From Ascaphus truei (lineage: Eukaryota; Chordata; Amphibia; Anura; Ascaphidae): a stretch of DNA of 64,000 bases. Shown in pieces: positions 34,332 to 46,308 of this stretch. The notes under the pieces are model-generated. The model saw only the letters and a program-made list of their open reading frames with translations. It did not search any database and was not told the origin of the DNA. The position numbers and the translations under genes are program-made. The DNA lies in the NCBI GenBank assembly GCA_036426205.1, contig CM071570.1, forward strand, positions 53,341,087 to 53,405,086. The letters run 5' to 3'. Position 1 is the stretch's first letter. Each line of letters opens with the position of its first letter.

Positions 34332-36282
34332 AGAAATATTACACACACACATACATTTGCATGTCTTAAACAGGTCTGCAACCATGCCTTCCACCATTAT
34401 CACCCAGCATACAGTACTTCCACTGCAGCAAGGGATTCTGGGAAATGACATGCAAATGAGCACACAGTGCCACCTTATGTGTCAAAACCATGACATGGTC
34501 CCCTATAAGCTTATGCTTGCTGCATTGCACAGCTTTTGAGCACAGCCTAGGTTAAGAGCATAGCCAGTAAACGTACCCACAGATAGCTGTTTTGACCTAT
34601 AGTCTCATCAGTGCGAGGCTGGTTATACTGGCTTTGCAAAATGAAGCTTGGGCTTCACCACACGGTGGGTAAAAAAAGTGGCAAAAACCCTCCACAGTAA
34701 AGCATATAGCAAATGGAAATATTAAAATATATATATATATTATTGCGAAAAAGTAATACTAAAATCTTTATTTTTGATGCCTCTCGTCATGTTAAACACT
34801 TGATTGATGCAATTGAAAGAAAAACAGAATGTATATTTTTATTTAGAACAAGTGTTTGTAAATATAATTTAGTGTAAAAACAAATCCTGGTCTGCGATTA
34901 AAATCTTGGGCATTAATTACTCATGAATGGGGAAGTTACTTTAATTATCCTTAGTTGTAGAGTTCATCAACTGAGGCATTATATAACCCCTTCCCGGATG
35001 GGCATCAGTTTCTTAAATAGGATATGTTAAGAAAAACATTGTTTTTTTTAAATAATTGTTATTGCTTAAACGATAATCTATGGGCAGTAGAACATACATA
35101 TTTAAGTATTAATACTATTATTAAAAGGCAGAATCTACTCTACACAGTATTTAAGTTTAAGTACCAAGGGAAAAGCTGACCTTTTGTTACTGTCGCGGTC
35201 ATAATCAGGTGAAAGGAGCAAGGTAGCCGTTTTCATAGCAGTTGTCACGTTCTTTGCTTTCATGTGTCCAGCATGACCATACACATTCATATGTCCAGCA
35301 GTATTTTCACTGTTCTATCATACATATAAGTACAGTAATTTTACATTCAACATGGAGGTACCTTCTACTCTTCATTGATATTGCAAACCTGCCATTTAAA
35401 TAATATTATAAGTTATACTAGCTTGGCTTTGTAGCACCATATTTCTGTGGTTTATTGGTAGTGATAAAGTGTGGTAGTCCCCCTTCAGACATCCCTCTCC
35501 TGCATGATTTTTAGATATGGGTCCAGTGGTTTTTAAATACACATATGGATAGTGGTGGGTTATGCTGCAATATTCTGCACTGACATTGAATCCTATGGAA
35601 ACTGATATTCTACGTTCTAAAATAGGATATGTTGTATTATCTGGGGGAAATAAATTCACACTGTGTAAATATACAGTATATTTAATATACAAATGTATTG
35701 ATGAACTGAGCTAAGTATGGGCATGTTGGTTCTGCAAAAATATTAACACTGAAGTGGTTCATGATATAGTCATTTTCAATAAAAATGTAATTGATTAGTT
35801 TCTGCTCGACTATGTTAAAATGACTACTGTAACTACATTCTGGTAAATTACAGGTCATACTGTATATCTATTTTACATAATCAGTTCTGTACTTCTTCCA
35901 GCCAAAAGTCATAAAAATCATTAAAAAATCCAATAAAAATAAATAAATAAAAAACTCACAACAATACACCCTTATCTTCCCTTGGTACAGATCTACTAAA
36001 ATATTGGTACTCTTTAAAATGTTACTGCTGATTCCGGCGAGACACAAAATGGTTAAATTCCTTAACAATTACAATATTTAACATATTGCTTTGAAACATT
36101 TCTGGGGGTTTCATTTTTTAAAGAATTTGGTTTAATGTAGAACCCCCCCTCCCCTCCAAAACCCCCAATGGAAGTAAGGAGTTTAACCACAGCATTCTTA
36201 ACATCGGGCACCCCCTGGTTGCATCAATATTGATTTGTTTGTATTCGTATTTGCAAAAGGAAAAACAGACAGCTGCACGGTC
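33804..36282. other. No gene seen; A+T-rich flank of BTBD3
   Basis: Contains an (AT)n tract at 34289-34328 and a dispersed-repeat segment 34370-34580 related to 12520-12735. 34630-36282 is A+T-rich with no recognised element. Confidence 0.5.
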
Positions 36283-36290
36283 ATCTAATG

Positions 36291-36713
36291 CAGCGGTCCC
36301 CAACCCCCCGGGGCGCGGACCGGTACCGGTCCGTGGCCTGTTAGGAACTGGGCCGCACAACAGGAGGTGAGGAGCCACGGGTTAAGCACAACTGTATAAA
36401 ATCGGCAAAACGCATTGCTCAGTTGTTTGTCCCAGAGAGGCCACCGTAGCAGCCCGATCCAGATTGCGTTCCAGCTGTGCCCCAGAGCAAGATACGCGGT
36501 AGCAGGGACACGCCAGTTCCGCACTGGTCAGAGACTACATGTTTGCAGCCTGGGACTTTCTTACATGTGAGTTTAGAGAGTTAATTTGTTATTAAAGTGT
36601 ATTTTACCAAATACCTTTCTCTGGCCTCATCCCGAAACCATGCCCCCCCGGTCCGTGGAAAATTTGTCTTCCACGAAACCGGTCCCTGGTGCCGAAAAGG
36701 TTGGGGCCCGCTG
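36291..36713. mobile_element. MER1/Charlie-like non-autonomous hAT transposon (423 bp)
   Basis: Left end CAGCGGTCCCCAACC and right end GGTTGGGGCCCGCTG are inverted repeats with one mismatch. An exact 8-bp duplication ATCTAATG flanks it (36283-36290 and 36714-36721), the hallmark of hAT insertion. Inside are GGACCGGTACCGGTCCG, TAGGAACTGGGCCGCACA, CCCGAAACCATG and TCCACGAAACCGGTCCC, strings I recognise from mammalian MER1 (Charlie3-type) elements. No transposase is encoded. It sits downstream of BTBD3. Confidence 0.85.
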
Positions 36714-36721
36714 ATCTAATG

Positions 36722-38523
36722 CAATGTCATCGGACGATGATTTCACGGCTTTCTGTAGATCGCCAGAGTGAGGCTGCCCTAAGGGGCCATATTGTTTGTC
36801 CCAGACAGAAATTATCTTAAGGAAACAAATATAGAAAAATGGATTTCGCAGCTAAAATGGGACATATGTAGTGTGCTTATATGCAAGTATGGAATATGTA
36901 GAAGCACTGCTATTTTGTCTCTATTATTTTCTATACATTGAAAAGTTTTGCCGGTCATTATCTTATGGTAAATTGGAAAGTCATAATAATTTATATAGAA
37001 TAACTTTGGTTGCTAAACATTCATTTTACTCATACTGTATTACATTTTGGGGAGTATCAGCAATAAACCAGAAGTGATCACCAAATGTGACATAATCTGA
37101 ACAATTCCCATAAATCATTTTACCTGGCGTACTACTAACTTCGACCATAATGCTCAACTTTAGATGCAAAATTTAAATCTATTATATAGAAATGTTATGT
37201 AAATTAAGACTAATACATAATATCTAAATGTAATCTTACAGGCCCGCATTTCTTTTTCACCTTTATTTTAAAAACAAAATAAGTTAACAAAATAGAGATT
37301 GTCAAATAAAGCTTGAAACGTATTCAGAAGTGTTTGTAAACATGCAACAGCATTGACTCCTACCCTACAGTACATGACCATATTGTTTTTTGTTTTTAGC
37401 ACTTCAAATAAAGAAATGAGCATTATAACAAATTGCATTAGCAAGCCGGCTTTTACATCAAGATACTAATTTTAGAGTGTCCCATATAGTAACAGCATAA
37501 TTGTCTGAAATACTTTTAAAGTTATATAATCTTACTATTATCCTGTTACAAATATTTACAAGCTATAGGGAACTTCAAAAAAAAAAAAATCAGCAATAAA
37601 AAGAATGGGGTTTGAAATACTGTAGGATACAATTGCATTAAACAGCATAAGTATATCAACAAATAAAAGGAAAAAAAATAAACTATTTGAGAGGCTCCTG
37701 AAATCCAGGTTAATATACTAAACTTTATACAATTTGAGAATGGGAAGATACAGTATACCGATAATATGTATTTTATTTAAACATCAACAAGGCACTTTGT
37801 ATTCACACGGTTTTGAACATCAGTACTTTATAAGTATTTTTAGTACCCAAGGAGCACATATATTTTACAATGTGCACTCCAAATGGCAATATGAAATCTC
37901 TATGCACCTGTGGCAGCAAACGGTTTAAGATGTTATATAACTATACCATATTTGAACAGCAGTACAATCCAATAGTGTAATCTGTAGCTTCACTGCTCCA
38001 AATAGCCTAGAAATGTAGTCCAACATTAGATAAAAAATACATACTGTATACGTACTACAAATTAAATAGCCTATTTTCTCATAAGGCCTCCTTTATGAAT
38101 ATTTCCAGATCTTTAAGTTTCTGTAGCAGCATACAAATCAGAAAATTAAATATATACTCATCATTTGAATTTGCTCGAGTTTTCTTTTGTTGAAGTGCAT
38201 ATACAGTAGATATCTGATCTAAAAGTAGTTAACCCATTATTTGTTACATAGGTAGAATGCACTTAATTGATCAAAATGCTTTCCTTATCTGTAGCAAGCA
38301 GGCTAAGTTAATGAAACGTTTAAATACATTCTTTAAAAAATTACCTTTAATTTACAGTTTTGCTGTACAACTGAAATGTTCAAGTACTCAAATTACTATA
38401 TTTATCCTAAAATACAAAGCATTCCCCCAGATACCTTAAGTACTTATAATCACATTCTGTATCTTCCTAAACACTGAAAAAATGCAAGATATGTACACAA
38501 AACTTCATAACAAAAATATAATT
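36722..38523 (-). other. Probable BTBD3 3' untranslated region and flank
   Basis: A+T-rich sequence with no open frame, directly after the BTBD3 stop. On the minus strand, AATAAA occurs at 37777-37772 and at 37267-37262; either could be a polyadenylation signal. The true end cannot be fixed from sequence alone. The region contains few recognisable repeats, unlike most of the window, which fits a constrained UTR. Confidence 0.4.
37262..37267 (-). terminator. Candidate BTBD3 polyadenylation signal
   Basis: AATAAA on the minus strand about 1.26 kb past the BTBD3 stop. A second AATAAA lies at 37777-37772, about 0.75 kb past the stop. These are sequence matches only and no cleavage site was established. 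Confidence 0.25.
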
Positions 38524-39556
38524 TCAGGCATAGAAAATGAGTTCGGGGATCTGTCCTCCTTGCACACCTGTCCCATTTGTGCTATCTGAGGAGCACTGAA
38601 ACTGCACAGTTACTTTTCCACACTGGACTTCTGTCATTCCTTCCTGTCCAAAGTAACTTAGTTCATTGCCATCTAGAACCACACTGGCAGTGTAGAAAGT
38701 GTCAGGCTCAATTTGGACTGGATACTCAAACCAAGCAGAAAAGGTATTGCTAGACCCGTCAGAAAAATATTTGCTTAGATTCTGTCCTAGTATGACACCC
38801 TGGCGTTTCAATTCAATTTTTGCACTGTATTCTGCCGATCCACAGCTGGAACCATACAGACCAAAACCAGCAATAAATACTCGTTTATCCACAGCAAACT
38901 GAATGCTGTCACAACGGCCTCTGTAACGCCACTGGTTACTACGGTAGGCACATGATTGAAAACGGTGGCACCTCTGAGGGACAAGACCTTTTCTGGGCTT
39001 GCTTACAAACTCTAACTCTGGTTTATTAGCAGCAGTATACCAGAGAAAAATATCATTAGTTTCATTAAGTGTCAAAACACCAGACTGAGCAGCTCCATTT
39101 GCAAAATCGTCTAGTGCCATAGTAGGAATGCGAATCAAGTAGAGCGCTTTCCCCAGAACCTTTCGTTTATTGTCTATAGTTGAAGTTATTTCTTGACGTT
39201 GACATTCTACTTCTGCCCAACTAAGAGCTGCCTCAAAGACAACGATTTCTTTGGCATTTAAAGTCTCTCTTTTAAGAATACTTTCAAGTGTCTGAAAGTC
39301 AATGTCACAAAAACCTTCACTTTTCAATGCAAGTTCTGCCTGGGCATCAATCACTTCCCAGCACCTCTGGGTCAGATCAGGTTCTTCAAACAAGCAGCTC
39401 TGGGAGAGAAGAACACAAGCATTCTTTGCACTGAGGCTGGTCTCCAGGAAGTTAACACATGCCCGGGCAAGATGGGGGACAATATATTTCTTAGCAGCAT
39501 AAAGAGTTGCCAAAACTGTATCAGCAGCCAAGTCAATTTCGTCACAATACAAATAT
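38524..39556 (-). CDS. BTBD3: BTBD3 terminal coding exon (end of BTB, BACK, PHR)
   Basis: This 1033-nt exon starts after a pyrimidine tract and TTAG at 39557-39560. It opens with the third base of Lys176, then Tyr-Leu-Tyr-Cys-Asp-Glu, and runs uninterrupted to TGA at 38526-38524. It encodes the end of the BTB domain, the whole BACK domain and the whole PHR domain ([17 protein letters not shown] onwards, ending IPELIFYA). Protein identity to vertebrate BTBD3 looks very high by eye. The antisense open frames here are shadows. Confidence 0.97.
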
Positions 39557-40333
39557 CTAAAAAAAAAGAAAGAAAAAAAACATGTTAAAATTGCAAATTA
39601 GAAAATATATTTTCTAAAATAATAAATTTCATAAAATAGGTCTCGCTAAAGGTATTTTTGCAAATATAATGTAAACAGAAACGTAATGATCAAGCTTTCA
39701 AAAAATGTCAATCATGTTCAAAAATATACTTTAATGCCTGTTATATGAACTAAAGATTGATAATAGAAAAAAAATCAATAAATCAAAATTTACAAGACCT
39801 GCTTAAATAAGTTGACAAGAACCCATTTAATTGAAAATTGGAAAGCATATACACATTCCATTTGTGTCTCATTGAAAATTCAAATGTATTTAGCATCATA
39901 GAATATTTTTACAGCCCTTAGGTTGGGATAAACCAATCCATCACACTTCTGATGCTTGCAGTAGTTATGTTTCAAATATCTCTGTGAAAAAAATTGCAAA
40001 CTAACTGGCTCTACCATATATACCATGTATATGTGCAACTATACTGTAAAACAAGTGATATTAATATTTATTTCTAATTCTTTAATACCATAGTTTACAG
40101 AAGCTTATTGTGTTAACATTATTTGTATCACAAAACCGCACATGCATAAAGGAGCAAAACGTGAGAAATCCTATGGTTTTTTTTAAATCAGTCCTGTTGT
40201 ATTAGATAATACTGTCTGCATTTTTTTTTAAAACTCCTAAAGCAAATTTTAATGATTTTTTAAATTTACTTATAATCGTTTGGTTGCTACAGCAACCATT
40301 TAGAAAGTCATATCCACTTCATCTTTTGAAACA

Positions 40334-40375
<42 letters not shown>

Positions 40376-42850
40376 AAAACAAGACACTTTTTGAGCTCTG
40401 CCCTTTGGCAACAAAGCATCACAAACCGATCTGTTGCTGTGATCCAAACAGCAGACTGTTTATGACTCAGAAAGCTGTAACAGTAATGTGTTACACTTAG
40501 TAATATATTGTTACATATCAGTTGCAGCATTTCACAGACTACAGCACAAAGTTAGAAGGTGGCCATTTAGTTAGGCACACAATCAGGATTTTTACAGATT
40601 TATAACAGGAGCACGAAACGATTGCCAGTTTAGGTAAGAATGTATCATTTATACATCACATGCTTCATATACAAATAATAAGAAAAAAAGGGTGGGGGGG
40701 ATTAGTATTTCTGCTTTAAAGCATTCTCCTATACCAATACCTTTCACTAACCTCTATTTGCCTATAATCATTAAACAAAGATTATCAGATGTGTTAAAAA
40801 AAACCATTCTTTTAAATAGAAGGTCACAATTTCATTATGTGAGACTTTGTACTTTTATTTACATTCAAACTGTTTCAAAATGAAATCACTTGTAATTCAG
40901 AAATCTTTGAACTAATATGTATCATTGCTACCCTTTTCCCATACTGCATTCTTGGTTGTAGTTTCATACACCTATTTCAATTTCTTCTATCATACCATAC
41001 TTCTATTCTATTATACCAACATATAGGATAGCTTCATTACATTTTACTTTTGGGGAAAAAAAACACATCTCCTCAATAATTAACCATTTCAGCACTCGTA
41101 TAGAACTGTAACCGCTTAAACAATTAGAGCAATATCTGTAACTGTATTAACAAAAAAGTGTTGAGTAAATAAGAAATAAAAGGGGTTTAAGATGGAGACC
41201 TGTTTATAAAATAAAACTTGTAAGTGGCATGCATATTTGCATTAGTCTCAGGTATCATCCAAGCTAAGGCAGGGATCTTTCTCCCCCCCCCCCCCCCCCC
41301 AAATGTCATTCTGCTGGCAATTTGATGTTAATGCTAAATTGCATTATATTTAATACCATAATGATTTAATTTGTGTGTGTGCAGTGCGTCTTCTTTTTAT
41401 TACTGTGGATGACCATTAAATGGATAGGGGGCAGGGTTTGTCCATTTTGAAACACCATCACCTGCTTTACTTTTAAAAAATTCATTGTAGTTTCTCCCCC
41501 CCCCCCTTTTTTTAAATTAAATGTATGTAATCTCGACGCAAAGTTAATTTACATACTCATGAATATATTAAAGATCTGCTCCAAAACACACTGTCTTTAG
41601 CAAAAAGGTTTTTCCAAAATGCTCAGGTCTCAATAACAGAGGAAAAAGACATGCTGGTTGTTTGGACGTATGAAACAAGAAATATGTGGTCCACGTTCCA
41701 TGTGCTGTTGGTAATTCTGTAATAAGCCTATCAGTACATGATAAATCCTATCTGGCAGTAATTTGCTGTTCACTAAAGAAAATATCAACTGCTATATAGT
41801 GTAGGAATAATGCTTACTTCAGCATAGCAAGAAAAGCAGCAGGTTCAACATCTGGAATCCGAATTTCATCTTTGTCCTCAGCAAGCTCTCCGTAAAACAT
41901 TGCATGAAATACTGAGCTCCCAACAGCTAAAACATACTGTTAAGCAAAAGAAAAATTCTAGAGTTAAATACACAGGGGAAAAAGTTGGAATTAAACACAA
42001 ACATTAATGAAGATCACCAAGTAATCACAAGATATATTAGATTGTTTTTTATTGTTAAAAAGAAGTTAATTAAAAATACATTTGAGATAAAAATCCATTT
42101 AGCATACAAACACAACATGTCCCTATAAATTATTTATTTTTCTGCATTAAATTGGCAAGAAGGCTATTGCTTACTTTGTGTCCTGGTAACCGCTCGGTCC
42201 CACCTGGTGGTCCCACCACAAAATTAACATCTGCCATCAATTCATTGTTGAACATCACAGCATTTCTACAAACAGAGGTACAGTGAACGTTTTACAGTAC
42301 TGCATACTCCCAGAACATAACAGCTGAAATACTTTGTCAGACTACAACAAATTGAGTATGTGCAAACATTAATAAATAATTTATCTTCCTCTTCCAACTG
42401 AAATGCAAATATAAGTCTACATTAGATTTAAATATATCTCATTAGTTATGTACAACAGTGAACATCAGTTAACAAGAAACAAATATTTATTTGGTAACAC
42501 TGATATAAATAAATGAAAAAGCACCAATCTTACCTTTCTCGGATGGTGGCATAAAGCCCTTGCCAGTTTGGGGATGGAATAGTGTTATTGTTATTAAGGT
42601 TTTGTTGGTGATATTGCTGAGCAGAGTTTGAGTTGCTGTTGGCTGGTTTCTTATTAGGAAATATCTCAGCAGCCATCTTCTTCTTCTTTTTGGTTGCTAA
42701 GGTAATTATTACATAGCAAACCGGTGGCAACTTGCTGTTATTACTCGGGTTTCCCTTTTTGGGGCCTTTTTTGGACCGGTTCTTGACAGTTTCTGGAAGC
42801 ATCAAGAAAAAAGTGAGACATTTCATGTTCTTCCCTTTTGCATCTACCAT
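38524..42850 (-). CDS. BTBD3: BTB/POZ domain-containing protein 3 (BTBD3), four coding exons
   Basis: Spliced gene on the minus strand. Joining 42850-42534, 42265-42175, 41936-41818 and 39556-38524 gives 1560 nt, or 519 codons plus TGA, close to my recollection of ~522 residues for the mammalian long isoform. Every junction has GT/AG and the reading phase is kept (split Arg106 and Lys176). Order seen: basic, Asn-rich N-terminus (1-106) with the BTBD3-type start [12 protein letters not shown] and an internal MAAEIFP start at Met59; BTB domain (about 115-220); BACK domain (about 222-327); C-terminal PHR domain (about 373-519) ending [18 protein letters not shown] proteins can act as CUL3 adaptors. 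Mammalian BTBD3 moves to the nucleus in active neurons and steers dendrite orientation. The N-terminus separates it from the paralogue BTBD6. The frame is intact, so it is probably functional. Upstream non-coding exons were not identified. Confidence 0.96.
39557..41817 (-). other. BTBD3 intron 3 (2.26 kb)
   Basis: A+T-rich intron. It holds an (AC)n tract at 40335-40371 and C homopolymers at 41282-41300 and about 41497-41506. The segment about 40283-40430 resembles part of the upstream tandem array (for example 45384-45480), with shared words such as TAGCAACCATTTA and TTTTTGAGC, so an old dispersed repeat lies here. No second gene was seen. Confidence 0.6.
40335..40371. repeat. (AC)n microsatellite in BTBD3 intron 3
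   Basis: About 18 AC units. Confidence 0.95.
41818..41936 (-). CDS. BTBD3: BTBD3 coding exon 3 (BTB core)
   Basis: This 119-nt exon has acceptor TTAACAG and donor GTAAGC. It encodes residues 137-175 plus two bases of Lys176. The segment includes [18 protein letters not shown] and the IRIPDVEP stretch, the typical BTB dimerisation core. The intron before it is 238 bp and the intron after it 2261 bp. Confidence 0.94.
42175..42265 (-). CDS. BTBD3: BTBD3 coding exon 2 (start of BTB domain)
   Basis: This 91-nt exon was found by reading past the exon 1 donor. The acceptor is TTTGTAG before 42265 and the donor is GTAAGC after 42175. It encodes residues 107-136, including [12 protein letters not shown] and PGHK, the first strand and loop of the BTB fold. 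It is too short to stand out as an open reading frame by itself. The intron before it is 268 bp. Confidence 0.93.
42534..42850 (-). CDS. BTBD3: BTBD3 coding exon 1 (residues 1-106)
   Basis: The start ATG is at 42850-42848. The frame stays open about 23 codons further upstream, but without a better ATG, and family similarity begins at MVDAKGK. The exon ends ATC CGA GAA AG followed by the donor GTAAGA. It encodes a Lys/Asn-rich, low-complexity region with poly-Lys at 54-58, just before an alternative start Met59 that matches the short mammalian isoform. An Asn/Gln run ([12 protein letters not shown]) follows. Confidence 0.92.
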
Positions 42851-43199
42851 TAGTATGCTAGTTTGTGCAGCTAAACAGCTTAAGTAGAACAGAATATTCT
42901 GAAATAAACTGAAATCCAAATGTATCTATGATGGAGGTCAAATTGTAGCTTCTGCAGAAAGCCAAGCTGACCTTTCCCATGTGCAGAATGACAAACTGGC
43001 TTCAAGTTTGATCCAGTACTTGATGTGATAAACATATTCCAAGCATGTCTCCTATTTTCTTTGCTTTCAAAATTATTTTCAGATTCAACAAAGCTGAATC
43101 ACCTATTGTGTTACACTGCAAAAGAGATAGCATATATCTGTCTGAAGAACTTGTTCTGAATTAGGTTAACAAGATCTGATTCTGCTTAAAGCACAGATC

Positions 43200-43345
43200 G
43201 TCTGTTCGCTGACTCAAGTCGTGTGCTGAATGGATCTGAAGAGTAGAGATTGCAGGCTTGCAGATGGTGTTAGGCAGTCAATAGCTTTGAGCCAATAGCT
43301 AAAGCCACAGATAATGATTGGACCAAAAATCACAGCGATGTTTCA
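43200..43345 (-). promoter_or_regulatory. Candidate BTBD3 proximal promoter with CCAAT boxes
   Basis: On the minus strand about 450 bp before the start codon there is a GGTCCAATCATT box, then an inverted CCAAT (CTATTGG) ~30 bp later. The surrounding DNA is free of obvious repeats. The sequence from here to the start codon could be a continuous 5' UTR. No TATA box or CpG island was seen. This is a weak inference; mammalian BTBD3 has several upstream promoters. Confidence 0.25.
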
Positions 43346-43489
43346 TGTAATATACATAGCCTGTTAAAGGACAAAATATATACTGTAGTCTCCTATTTAA
43401 AATGTTATTTGCAAACACAAGGCATACATATGTATGCCCAGGCTAACCAAATACAGTATAAACAGTGCCAGTGCAATGAAGAGGGAATT

Positions 43490-43492
<3 letters not shown>

Positions 43493-43524
<32 letters not shown>

Positions 43525-43560
43525 ACACACACACAACACACAACACACACCCACCACACA
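43493..43560. repeat. (AC)n microsatellite at left edge of tandem array
   Basis: AC-rich tract with small interruptions, directly before the first 4.37-kb unit. Confidence 0.9.
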
Positions 43561-44050
43561 CAACCTAACAACAAAAAAAAATACAACGTATAAAGCACAT
43601 ACTAATTTGTTTGTAGCAATTATTTAAACTATTTCCTACATATGTAACATTTTTAGTGAGAGGGAGACTTCGATGAATTAAAATAATTATCTGTTTCACT
43701 CTGTCAATGCAAGCAAACAGATAGCTTTTTGTACTGCTTTCATTGCACAGTAAAATGAAGAGATTAGGTCACTCACTGCATTTAATTTAATCCATTCTCT
43801 TTCAACTATCAAATGGTCTCTGACAGGAGTTCCAAATTACGAAGTAGCACTATTGGGCCAACAGCTACAGTATACAGAATGTTGTTTAAAAAAAAACAAA
43901 AACAAAAAAACTATATGTATACATACATACACATACATACATACATACATACATACACTACATACACTAGAATTTAATCTGTTTAAGAAAATGTTCAGAC
44001 ATTAAAACTTAGTACTTTTACAGTCCTTTTGGAGTAAGCTGGGTTGATTA

Positions 44051-44206
44051 CATGGTGTCCAGGAGAATCAGCGCACCTCAATTAAAAAAAGGGAGGAAAA
44101 AAAAAAAAAAAAAAAGGAAAAAAAAATGAAAATGAAAATAAAGTGTTTTTTCTTCTTTTTTTTTGCTCCCTTTTATTTAGATGTGGCGCTGATTCTCCTG
44201 GACACA
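44051..44206. repeat. Palindromic hairpin, unit A
   Basis: GTGTCCAGGAGAATCAGCGC at the left is reversed as GCGCTGATTCTCCTGGACAC at the right. The A-rich and T-rich inner parts also pair. Confidence 0.85.
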
Positions 44207-44514
44207 TTTTCACTCAAACCGGGACACACTCTTTTCAAGCACATACCTACCCATACAGTTTATTAGTTTAGATCACATTGTATGTTATGCCGCATCCTTA
44301 TTGCTTACATCAGGGTTTGATTACATGCAGCATACTCCAGTATTTCAGCATCTGTTTTTTCACTTCGTTTCTCGTGTCAGGGAATATTGCATAACATTTA
44401 ATCTTAATGTATTAAAGATAATCTTTCAATCTTAAAATGCTAATTTGACTTCGAGGTTGCATTAGAATGATCATGGTTCTGTACAATATGATTTTGTAGC
44501 AGTATTTATTTTAT

Positions 44515-44790
44515 TTCTAAAATTTTTACCAGGAAGTAACACATTGAGTTCCCTCTCGTTTTCAAGTATGTCCTGGCACAGAGTTATAATGACAAATATA
44601 TGTTTACATTAAATTAAAAGGGTTTACAGTACATTATATAAAGACATTGCATGCACAGCTAAAGATTTGATTTATATATATAGATATATATATATATATA
44701 TATATTATATATTATATATTATATTATAGCGTATACAAGTTACAGACCAGATTAAAATGTGAGACCGCTTTAGTTTTGACAAGTTCTGTC
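44515..44790 (-). mobile_element. LINE (CR1/L2-type) 3' end, inverted, unit A
   Basis: On the minus strand the last codons read KTKAVSHFNLVCN, as in the LINE tail at 27600-28110. They are followed by a 3' UTR ending GAAAACGAGAGGGAACTC and CTTCCTGGTAAA, then a TTTATTTTATT-type tail on the plus strand. An (AT)n tract interrupts it at ~44676-44720. Confidence 0.7.
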
Positions 44791-46118
44791 TTATATCCCC
44801 CTTTTGTTAACATATAAACAAAAATTATTATATATATATATATATTATATATTATATAATAATATATATACAACACACACACACACACACACACCACACA
44901 CACACACATATATATTTTTTAATTGTATTCCGAAAAGTGATCAAAAAATCTGTAGCATAACATCCAAGTAATGTAAAACCCAAGATAGAAAGGGTAATTG
45001 GTCAAATAAGGCTACATTCATTTTGATCTTCGAGATAGAACCAATACAAATGCATGACTTTTTTAACTGAATGTATCGTGTAAATTAATTTCCCAAGCAA
45101 CAATTCTCAGCTGCGGATTGTAAAACTAAGCACCTCTATTTTTTTTTGTTTTGTCACACTGGACGTAGCAACTGCCATACACTGCCTAAAATAGTTATTG
45201 GTTATTAATATAGGCTTATGCAAGCCTTAAACATTACTTGACAATAACCCTCCTCAAAGCTGCAGACCAAAATATTCAATCCAACTATGTACTATGAGAA
45301 AATACTTAAAAAAAAAAAAATTTCTACAACTCTGAATTACATTTTTGATGTATTATAATGTAACACGCATGTTTTTGTTTCTATAGCAACCATTTACAAA
45401 GTTCATCCCTTCCTCTTCTGAAATAGCTCTGGCACACCCCCTTTTTTGAGCCCTGCCCTTTCTCTACAGTGAACCAAATTGTATCTATGACTGCCTAGTC
45501 ACATGATCTTCCCCACACAAGACTTTGCATCTTTGGTCCTCTTCTGCTGCAGTGAAAGCCATTTAGTGAACCCCCGAGCCGAATCTCGCCGATATCACAG
45601 GAAGACGGATTGATCTGCAACTAGCTAATTACTTACTTGTGTGGATTGTATTGATGCACATATTAAGGGGGGAAATAAATGGCAGCTTGGACTGCTGCTT
45701 TAATGTAATATTCTGCACTCTAAGCTTGTTGGGTATAAAACCCTTTAAAATCAGCCTCCCCTTAATTGCACAATAGAGTTCAAGAACCCCGTATTGTCTT
45801 CTACCAAACATATAGCTACAAAGTCCCATTACAAACACAATGCTCCAATTCTCCAAATCTCTACTATTAGTGAGTCAGTAGCAAAGCTGAGAAGCACTAC
45901 ATAGTATCAACATGGATTCCCTGACAATAGGGGCTCCTGAAGCAACATTGAGTCATTTTAATTTTCATACCCCATATGAAACATGCTCGTGGAGGCTGGC
46001 ACATTTACACTCATGGATCATGCAAGAAGTATAGTAATGTTCTGGGTAACTGCTCAAGTTTGTTCATAAAAAAGCTATATCTTTTGTTCAGAGTTATCAG
46101 GTCATATTAGTCACTAGA

Positions 46119-46308
46119 TGTGAATGAGAAAATTGGTTGAACAGCAGAGACCAAGGAAAAGCCACCAATGGAGGAATTGTCCTTGTAGTGTTAGTTTGTT
46201 TTTTATTATGTGATTCATAAACTTTTTTTATTTTTTCATACCTGGTGAGTTGATTGGTGCTTTTTCCTTGGATCTGCTGTTCAACCATTTTTCTCATTCA
46301 CATCTTGC
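46119..46308. repeat. Long hairpin, unit A (imperfect arms)
   Basis: Same structure as 50469-50662 but with a few single-base differences in the left arm. Confidence 0.8.

Noticed and set aside
38524..42850. Assignment to BTBD6 instead of BTBD3
   Set aside because: The C-termini are similar, but the N-terminus ([19 protein letters not shown]...KKPAN) is specific to BTBD3.
43493..43560. Possible CRISPR-like regular repeat
   Set aside because: Simple AC microsatellite with no spacers; the organism is a vertebrate.
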